Below are positions 1 through 7,900 of a stretch of 34,904 nucleotides of DNA, piece after piece. The stretch's first letter is position 1. Every line of letters begins with the position of its first letter. The notes below the pieces were generated by a model. That model saw only the letters and a list, made by a program, of their open reading frames with translations. It had not been told where the DNA came from and made no database searches. Source of the DNA: an uncultured Marinospirillum sp. (GTDB lineage Bacteria > Pseudomonadota > Gammaproteobacteria > Pseudomonadales > Halomonadaceae); the NCBI GenBank assembly GCA_947624795.1, contig CANQLY010000006.1, positions 1 through 34,904 on the forward strand, given 5' to 3'. Made by a program: the position numbers and the translations under genes.

Positions 1-2
1 CT

Positions 3-554
3 TACATAGTGTTTGGTTGGTTGCCTACCTTGCTGGTTCGGCAGGGTTACAGCGAAGCAGAAGCCGGTTGGCTAATGGGTGGCTCTATTTTAGTGCAGCT
101 TGTTTCTGCCATTGCCGCACCTTGGTTGGCTAGATTAAGCAAAGATCAGCGACCGGCGTTAATAGCAGTGCTAGGTTTAATTGGTGCGGGGCTGCTTATG
201 CTGCTGTTGGGTTCACCGGCTTGGCGTTGGCCGGGGGCTATTTTATTAGGCTTAGGGCAGGGCGGCTCGTTTAGCTTAGCCTTAACACTTATAGTGCTAC
301 GCAGCGGCAATGCCAAAATTGCAGGCGAACTGTCGGCACTAGCACAAGGCGGCGGCTACACTTTGGCAGCAATGGGGCCATTGGCGGTGGGCTTAATGTT
401 AGATGCAGGCATTGGCATTCAAGGCGTTACTTGGCTGTTGCTGGTAATTCTAGCCTTTTCAGCTTGCATGGCAATGTTTGCAGGGCGTTTGCACCGAATT
501 GAAGTCGATGACAAAGGAAAGCTAACAACCATTGACCTACGGCAGGGCTTTTAA
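3..554 (+). CDS. MFS transporter, C-terminal part (CynX/NimT-like), truncated by the window edge
   Basis: Frame is open to the window start (TAC ATA GTG TTT...); repeated hydrophobic TM segments and MFS-like GWLMGGSILVQL / LGLGQGGSFSLALTLIVLR. Confidence 0.75.
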   Translation, partial: YIVFGWLPTLLVRQGYSEAEAGWLMGGSILVQLVSAIAAPWLARLSKDQRPALIAVLGLIGAGLLMLLLGSPAWRWPGAILLGLGQGGSFSLALTLIVLRSGNAKIAGELSALAQGGGYTLAAMGPLAVGLMLDAGIGIQGVTWLLLVILAFSACMAMFAGRLHRIEVDDKGKLTTIDLRQGF

Positions 555-676
555 AAAAGTAATCACATAGTAATAGCCAAGCAAAACAAATGAATTGCAT
601 AGCTTCTATACTTCATCTATTTTGAATTACGATTTTTACCCAGAGTAATTCCTAATAAAAATGGAGCAGGTGGCGC

Positions 677-1014
677 ATGTCAGGAAACAAAGGGTTTCGC
701 ATTGCTTTAGATGACTTTGGTACGGGTTATTCAAGCCTTTCTTATTTGCGAAAATTGCCTTTATCCACACTAAAAATTGACCGTTCTTTTATTATGGATA
801 TGGGATTTGATGGCATTAGCGAAAACATTGTACAAACCATTGTGCAGCTGGCTAAAAACCTTAACCTAGATTTAATTGCAGAAGGTGTAGAAGAAGAAGC
901 GCAAGTTGAAAAACGCGTTTAATGGGCTGCAATCAGGTGCAAGGTTTTTTATATCACAAGCCCCTGCCAGAACTAGAACTGGTTCAGCTACTTAAATTAA
1001 ATCAAATAAGCTAA
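677..1014 (+). pseudogene. EAL-domain (c-di-GMP phosphodiesterase) remnant, 5'-truncated and frameshifted
   Basis: [30 protein letters not shown]...[12 protein letters not shown] is EAL-family; the C-terminal motif continues in another frame (GCNQVQGFLYHKPLPELELVQLLK, stop at 1012-1014); the N-terminal EAL motif is absent. Confidence 0.85.
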
Positions 1015-1117
1015 TAATTGAATAAGCATGCCTTATTAGATTATCCTAAAACAAAGAATTATAATATAGCCTAAATTTTATTCATGTTATTTTTTAATTC
1101 ACTTTTAAGAGAGCTTT

Positions 1118-1465
1118 ATGAAGAATTTTCCTGAACACTACAAAGAAATCGGCGCTTGGATGGGTAAATTAGGCGTTGAAATTCCTGAGGTTATGCAAGG
1201 TTTTGGTTCACTACACGCCGCTTGCTTTAAGCCTGGTGTTTTAGATGTAAAAACTAAAGAATTAGTTGCTTTAGGTATCGCTGTTAGCATTCGTTGCGAT
1301 GGCTGCATTGCGTTTCACGTACACGATGCACTAAAAGCAGGCGCAACCAAACAAGAAATTGCTGAAACTGTTTCTGTTGCCATTGTTATGGGCGGCGGGC
1401 CTTCTGTTATGTATGGCGTTGAAGCAATGCAAGCACTGATGCAGTTTGAAGAACAAGGTTTATAG
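1118..1465 (+). CDS. Carboxymuconolactone decarboxylase / AhpD-like family protein
   Basis: RCDGCIAFHVHDALKAGATKQEIAET, the CxxCxxxH motif of the AhpD-like family. Confidence 0.85.
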   Translation: MKNFPEHYKEIGAWMGKLGVEIPEVMQGFGSLHAACFKPGVLDVKTKELVALGIAVSIRCDGCIAFHVHDALKAGATKQEIAETVSVAIVMGGGPSVMYGVEAMQALMQFEEQGL

Positions 1466-1476
1466 CCTTTGACTTA

Positions 1477-1519
1477 CTCCCCCATCAAAGCCTTCAGGGT
1501 TTGATGGGGGAGCCTTTTT
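1477..1519. terminator. Intrinsic terminator between convergent genes
   Basis: 13-bp perfect stem CTCCCCCATCAAA/TTTGATGGGGGAG followed by CCTTTTTA. Confidence 0.85.
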
Positions 1520-1583
1520 AACTTACTTTCAGCGCTGCCCAACACACGAATGGGCAATGCAGACTGCTTGAATACTGCCTACC

Positions 1584-2216
1584 TCATTTACCGCCTAGCG
1601 ATTCTAAACCCACCATTCTAATTCCTGTGGCGATTAGTGCTATACCAGCTACCTTATTAACAACGTTTACAACCCAAGTTTTTAACTGCCTTCTAGCTAG
1701 TTGACCGCCCGCATAACCAAACAGAGTGTAAACCAACAAGTCAGCCAAGATGCAGGTAAACCCCATAAGCAGCAATTGAAAAGCAATCGGCTTGTTCGGG
1801 TCAATAAACTGGGGTAAAAGTGCAGCAAAATACATAAGCGCTTTAGGGTTAGCTAGGTGAACAATCAAACCTTGAGAAAAAGCCTTAGTTGCTGTTGTTT
1901 TAGTCTGCTGTGCCTTAACTTTAATAACCGCTGTTTTAGAGAAGATTGCAGAAATACCCAAGTAAAAAAGGTAAAGCACACCAAACCATTTAATAACTGA
2001 AAATATAAGGTTTGATGCCACAATTAATGACGCAATACCTGTAGCAGATAAGGCAAAAAAAAGTGCATCGGCACTAGCAACGCCTAGCACGCTAAAAAAT
2101 GCCATTTTTGCATTACTCGAAGCGCCTTGTGCTGCAACCGTAATAGCTGAAGGCCCAGGCACCAAAACAAGCATAATGGTGGTAATAAAAAAGAATATAT
2201 ATAGCTCTGCACTCAT
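1584..2216 (-). CDS. LysE/RhtB-family amino-acid exporter
   Basis: N-terminal LVPGPSAITVAAQGASSNAKMAFFSVLGVASAD and overall 210-aa TM pattern typical of LysE family. Confidence 0.9.
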   Translation of the reverse strand: MSAELYIFFFITTIMLVLVPGPSAITVAAQGASSNAKMAFFSVLGVASADALFFALSATGIASLIVASNLIFSVIKWFGVLYLFYLGISAIFSKTAVIKVKAQQTKTTATKAFSQGLIVHLANPKALMYFAALLPQFIDPNKPIAFQLLLMGFTCILADLLVYTLFGYAGGQLARRQLKTWVVNVVNKVAGIALIATGIRMVGLESLGGK

Positions 2217-2308
2217 AAAAAACCTTAAATTAATGAACTAACCTAAGACAGTATAGCCAGCTTTAATACAAGCTTGCTTAGAAACTAACAAATCAAAAGG
2301 AAAACAAA

Positions 2309-2737
2309 ATGAAGGAAAATAAAATGACAGACGACCTTTACCAAAAAGGCATCAAGAAAATTCAAGAGCTAACAGCATCACCCGATGACAACCCAACGGG
2401 CTTTATGAACATAGGTGCAGACTTTAAAGACCTAGCACCTGATTTAGAAAAATACGTGGTTGAGTTTGCCTTTGCCGGTGTTTATTCACGCCCAGGGTTA
2501 AGTAATAAGCAGAAAGTACTAACGACCATTACTGCACTTGTCGCCCAAGGCAAACCACAAATTGGTATGCACATTAAAACCGGCTTAGCCGTTGGCTTAA
2601 CCCCAGAAGAAATAGTCGGCTGCATTATGCACCTTATCCCTTATGTTGGTTTTCCTAGCGTTATTAATGCGCTAACCGTAGCTAAGCAAGTTTTTGCCGA
2701 AGAAGGGGTCGTTGTAGATACCTCAGCTTTTGATTAG
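2309..2737 (+). CDS. Carboxymuconolactone decarboxylase family protein
   Basis: LSNKQKVLTTITALVAQGKPQIGMHIKTGLAVGLTPEEIVGCIMHLIPYVGFPSVINAL, CMD fold signature. Confidence 0.85.
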   Translation: MKENKMTDDLYQKGIKKIQELTASPDDNPTGFMNIGADFKDLAPDLEKYVVEFAFAGVYSRPGLSNKQKVLTTITALVAQGKPQIGMHIKTGLAVGLTPEEIVGCIMHLIPYVGFPSVINALTVAKQVFAEEGVVVDTSAFD

Positions 2738-2757
2738 TAACTAAAAAGGTAAGCAAG

Positions 2758-3120
2758 ATGACCCAGCAAAACAACTCATTTTTTAGTAATAAACCTTGGT
2801 GGTTAAAGGCAATGGCCGTGTTAGTTATTGGCATTGTAATAGGTCGCTGGCTTACAGCAGATGAGGGTTTTGCAGTCAAGTTTACCAATGCTGACCAACA
2901 ACAAATCACCTCGATTAAGTTAGATTTTGGCAGCTCCGATACCCAATCAAGCATTCAAACTTTTCGCTTAGCTCCACAAGAATCTAGGGTGCTTTATTTA
3001 AACCACCCACTTGGCGCTGGGTTTAATGTGCTGATTACTTATGCCAACGGGCAGCAGCAAGAATTTTGTGCTTTAAAAGATAATAAGAACCCAAGACCAG
3101 AATTAAAGCTTGTGCTTTAG
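2758..3120 (+). CDS. Hypothetical protein with a single N-terminal TM anchor
   Basis: ORF 20 bp downstream of the CMD gene; WWLKAMAVLVIGIVIGRWL TM segment; no family recognised. Confidence 0.6.
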   Translation: MTQQNNSFFSNKPWWLKAMAVLVIGIVIGRWLTADEGFAVKFTNADQQQITSIKLDFGSSDTQSSIQTFRLAPQESRVLYLNHPLGAGFNVLITYANGQQQEFCALKDNKNPRPELKLVL

Positions 3121-3157
3121 CTGCTAAAAACAATACCAAAACTTTTAAAAAAATCAG

Positions 3158-3193
3158 AAAAAAAGCCCCGAACTTACTAGCTCGGGGCTTTTT
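3158..3193. terminator. Intrinsic terminator, second copy of the RND operon terminator
   Basis: AAAAAGCCCCGA-loop-TCGGGGCTTTTT; nearly identical to the hairpin at 10018-10050. Confidence 0.85.
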
Positions 3194-3214
3194 ATTATTA
3201 CTACTCTATAAAAC

Positions 3215-3437
3215 TTAATCGTGTGGAATGCCACGCTTACGATAAATCGAGTAGTAAAGCAGCGGTATGACCACCAGCGTTAGTAGGGTTGATACTAACA
3301 AGCCAAAGATTAGTGAAATGGCCAAGCCGTTAAAAATGGGGTCATCTAAGATAAAGAAGCCACCCACCATCGCTGCCACCGCGGTTAGAATAATTGGCTG
3401 GGCTCTTACGGCACTGGCTTTAATTACTTTATCTTCC
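3215..3437 (-). pseudogene. 3'-terminal fragment of an RND efflux permease (about 74 codons), duplicate of 10096-10318
   Basis: Aligns without gaps to 10096-10318 (offset 6881); 146-bp identical core; nearly all differences synonymous; shares the ...YRKRGIPHD stop. Confidence 0.95.
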
Positions 3438-3463
3438 TAGCTACCTTATAACATCCAATAAAA

Positions 3464-4900
3464 CTATTTCCTTCCTGCATTTGATAAATATCCACAATCA
3501 TTAGGTTTGTCAAATGAAGCGCTGCCATCAATATATTCACGTATCATCCGACCAACCTTTGTAATAGTAGCTTTATCAGTAGAAATAAAACCCATAGGCA
3601 TCGTTACGGGCAGCGTTTCAGGCAAAGAAAAATGGTATATGACAACGATTAACTCATCCGCTAGATGAAGTACTTCTACATTACCATCAAGGAATCCTTC
3701 AATCAGTCCTTTTGCGGAGCTGCTGTAGTTTTTAAGCTCATGCTTCCAACTATTTGCAGTGCGATTATCTTCTGGTCCTGAGAGTGGTACATACAAAGTC
3801 GGTTTATATAGGCTTTTATCTTTGGTTGATGCCTTTGTGATGAGATCGCTTAGTGCAACTAATAGTTTGTCACTTTTCCCCCAAAATGGATCTGATGGTG
3901 CAATCCATGTGAAAGAACCTCCACTCATGTCATCTGATTTGGCATTAATGCGCGAAACCAGAATTGGCGCTAAAGTAGCTTGTAAGCGGTCCCAGTTTTC
4001 TTGGCTATATATTTGACCAACAAAGGTTGCTCGAACAGATCCATTGTGTTCTTCCAGTAACTGTAAGTCTTCAATAAATCGAGGATTGACTGAATTGGTT
4101 TTTGGATCGAAAACCTTTAACGTCTCCTCATCACCAACCAGCATCATCGACTGCATTATTGCTAGAGTGTTGGGGGGTCGCTGAACCTCTGATAGTTGAG
4201 TTGCTATAAGATTATGAACAAGCTCTGAGTTACTAAGCTGATCAAAATCGTCACGTTCTACGGCTGTTCCGTCCATTCCAATTTTAAATTTTGTTGTCAG
4301 GCGTAGAGGAAAGTCACGTAACTTGTTCACCGCGTTTACAGTATAAACATATGGTCTTTCTTTAGTTTCTTGGCTCATGCTTTTTGGTAAAAAGCCATTA
4401 TCAAGTATCTGGTTAAATTGATGCTGGAAATGTTTTTCTACTAGTTTTTCACTCTTAGACGTGTTGTTGTTTTCTACACTAAGCGAAACGCCATTTCTCC
4501 AACCATCATTGATATTCTGATTACTAAAACAACTAAAACTAGCTAGATCAAATGACAGTGAAGCCCCGCTGTCTAGTACAGCTGAAAGCTGTGGAGTTTC
4601 TCCTAAATCAGTAAAATAACCTTGTGACAAGCTAGTGAGCATAATTCGCCCGTCTTCTGATAAAGTCAATTCTCCTCGCTGAACAAGGTCTGAGACTGCC
4701 TCTTCCGTTTCAAGTCGGCTCAGCCCGAAGTAAATCGATATTTGAGACTTACTCATTGGTGCTAAGTGGATAAGACGAAGTACAAACTCACGAATAAACG
4801 GCAAGCCTTTTTGAGATACGTATGAAAACTGGATGTTGAACCGCTGAGCAGGCAAAAGAAAATCAACTTCTTGGTAAGTCATTTTATTATCTATGCTCAT
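3464..4900 (-). CDS. Uncharacterised 478-aa protein with N-terminal wHTH-like segment; second gene of the putative defense cassette
   Basis: Full-length ORF; N-terminal IREFVLRLIHLAPMSKSQISIYFGLSRLETEEAVSDLVQRGELTLSEDG reads as a winged helix; start overlaps the upstream gene's stop (ATGA, 4897-4900). Confidence 0.85.
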   Translation of the reverse strand: MSIDNKMTYQEVDFLLPAQRFNIQFSYVSQKGLPFIREFVLRLIHLAPMSKSQISIYFGLSRLETEEAVSDLVQRGELTLSEDGRIMLTSLSQGYFTDLGETPQLSAVLDSGASLSFDLASFSCFSNQNINDGWRNGVSLSVENNNTSKSEKLVEKHFQHQFNQILDNGFLPKSMSQETKERPYVYTVNAVNKLRDFPLRLTTKFKIGMDGTAVERDDFDQLSNSELVHNLIATQLSEVQRPPNTLAIMQSMMLVGDEETLKVFDPKTNSVNPRFIEDLQLLEEHNGSVRATFVGQIYSQENWDRLQATLAPILVSRINAKSDDMSGGSFTWIAPSDPFWGKSDKLLVALSDLITKASTKDKSLYKPTLYVPLSGPEDNRTANSWKHELKNYSSSAKGLIEGFLDGNVEVLHLADELIVVIYHFSLPETLPVTMPMGFISTDKATITKVGRMIREYIDGSASFDKPNDCGYLSNAGRK

Positions 4901-7900
4901 GATTTCTTACCGCTCTGCTTTGTAGTAACAAATGAATACCCTGCATCGTGCCCGCGCTCGCTCATAAAATGGACTACTGTTCCCAGAGGCAGGTCTTTAT
5001 TATTGCCTTTCCACATGTCCGCATTGCCAACGATTAATAATCTGTCCATAGCTCGAGACATAGCTACGTTTATTCGATTTGGAGTCCTTAGGAAACCCGG
5101 GCTTTGACGTTTGTCTGAGCGTGTTAGGGATACAATAATGATGCGATTTTCCTTTCCTTGGTAACTATCAACGGTATCAATCTTAACAATATCTTTAAGC
5201 CCACTACTCCAGACTTCTTGGTTAAACTTCTGTCTAAGGATGCGTTTTTGCTCGGCATACATGCATATAACACCAATTGCCGCCTCATCCTTACTGACCA
5301 GCTCAGTGAGCTGTTCTAGGAAATCTCCGTTTTCTGAGATTTCTTTCAAAAGAGCGATAATTTCATCGGCTTCACATCGGTTATAAATACTACTTCCATT
5401 GCCCTGTGAGTGATTCGCTTTTGCTCCCAAGTTTGCTGTATCAAGCCATGTGACAACACTCTGCAACGCCTTAGGTGCGCTACTGTAAATATCTGGAATG
5501 CTTCGATCACCATTTCTGAGCTTACCTTTATAAAAGGTTTCAGAAACAAGATTTCCGATAGGAATAGCCATTCTGTATTGTGTTAGCAAAGCTGCGCTAA
5601 CTTGTTCGCCGTACTTAGAGTTAAATGCCCTCGCAAAGTCGCTACGCAGAACTTCATCTAGATCAGTGTGTTTACTACTTATACCTAGCTTTCTGGCTAG
5701 GGCTTGCTTGTGAGCATCCGAATACAATGGAGGCAACTGCAGATGGTCCCCAACTAGCAATACACGTTTAGCAGATTGCATTGCGATGGCTAATTCACTA
5801 GCGATTGAACGAGCGGCCTCATCGATAATTACCCAATCGTAAATATTCTCATGAATACCTATGTGTCCTTGACCTATACCTACGCAAGTCCCTGTAACTA
5901 ACTGCCTGGAACGAGCAAAAAACTCATCATAATTGACACGTTCACCTGATAGGGCGTTTTGCATATCCCTTGATATCTTGGCTAATGCTTTAACTCGTGA
6001 GGCCTCGTCAGGCCTCACTCTATAATCAGAGCATAGCTTAGATATAACTTTGTCTTTTGCATCAGAGATTCGAGTTGTTTCATCCATGAAAATGCCAAAC
6101 TGAGCAGATAGATCTTCGCGTATCGAACTGTCTAATTCTACTGCGATTTTTTTCAACTGTTTGATGTCTTCCTCATCTTTCAGGTCGTTAACACGGTAAA
6201 GAAGAGTCTCAAGATGGTCGATTTTTGAGAAGAGTTTCAATTCTGCTAGAACGACACTAGAAATAAAGTCAGAATCAAGACCTAACGCATCGCTCAGAGC
6301 TTCAACTCTGTATTTACATTCCGCATTAAAAAGCTCTCTTTTTTCAGCAGTTATTGCGTTTGAGTAAATATCTTTTAGTCCGTTCGACACCGCGCCTTCT
6401 CTGTTACTAAAACGAACAACCTCAAGTTTTGTGTCCAAGCGAGCACAGTGCGACCTTATTCGCTCTGCTGCGGTATTAACCGCTTCGTGTGACTGACTTA
6501 CCAATAAAATACGTTTTGTCTGTTGCTTCTCAACTAAGTAGTGAACAAAAGCTGCAATAAATTCAGTCTTACCTGTTCCTGGAGGGCCTTGTAGAAGAGA
6601 TAGGGGACCATTATTGGCTAGTTTTGCGAATGCGTCTCTTTGTTGAGCGTTTAGGCTGATACTGTTTCCATGTTGGTCTTCTCTGTCATAACGTGAGAAA
6701 TCATTTTCTGTCAGCTCAATACCGTACTGAGTTGCTGGTTTTTCACATGAAGGGTCAAACAAGTCCAGCAGCTCTGGCATTGCGCCTTCACGATCTAGCA
6801 AGCGTTCGAGAGCTACTTTTCTCCTGCGATATGAGGCGCGATCTTGTTTGGTGCGAAAAAAAACAGTATCACCATCTCTTAAGTGATAAGCAGATCCTCT
6901 TGTTTTTTTCAATCGTACGGCGTTTAGTGCAGAGGATTTGAGGCAGACTTCACCTAAATGTTTTTCCGCACCCTCATCATCTACAAGTATCGCCTCAACT
7001 TCATCTGAAGCACTAAATCCGCCTAATGGATCATCAATATCAGCTGAATAAGGCATGATTATCTCGCCGCCAGACTTTTGGAGAATCTCAATATCCCCAC
7101 TAAGCTCAATATTTGGAAGGGATTGTGTTTCGGTTTCGAGAATTGCACGCCAAAGCTTTGTGGTCGAGATATCTATTTCAGCCGTTGCTTGCCCCTCTTC
7201 AGCTTGTCTCTGTAATCTATCAAAGGCTTCTTTTAATTCGTTCGCAATAGCATCACTGTTTTTTTGTTCTTCATCCTGGTCTTCATTAGATTCAAGTGAT
7301 TCCGGCTCTGTTGCAAGCTTGAGTGCGCGATAAAAAGCTTCATTTTCATTTAAAATAAGCGACAATGCTGACATGTTTTGATGCTTGCCAGGGATAATCT
7401 TAATGACCGTATTTAGCTCAAACTGACTTTCATCCGCATCCGACTTACCTACCGTTGAGCGTTGCCTAGGGTTAAAACCAACGATAAGAGCTTGTTGCTC
7501 TTTGCTGTATATAGCAGAGAAAACACCTCCAATACCTGAAAATGTAACTCTTACATCAGCAGGGTTTTTATTGCTTTTTTCGACACGAACAAATAAATGC
7601 CCGTTATCAGGGAATAATGTAATAACTTCGCTTGCATTGCCTGCAACTATTTCAATTACTTCCTGATCCGTTCCTTTTTCAGCTGAAAGTAGATTTTTCT
7701 TAAAGCGACCAAGATCTTTAAAACCAAACTGAGAGTCATCTAACTCTGTCTTTGCAGCTCTAGCAATCTCAGGGAAATGTTCAGAATCTTCGCCCCAAGA
7801 TATTCCGAGGAGCTCACAAGACATCTTGATAACAGCAAAGTTGTCTCGCTCAAATGGAGTGCATCCATCAATGTTCTCAGGGCTGTACATGTGGTTCTTA

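Noticed and set aside
2682-2954. Minus-strand 90-aa ORF
   Set aside because: Antisense to two co-directional plus-strand genes, no recognisable protein features.
3464-4900. Possible degenerate PLD motif (EVLHLADELIVVIYH) in the partner protein
   Set aside because: It lacks the Lys and Asp of HxKxxxxD; too weak to call a PLD nuclease.
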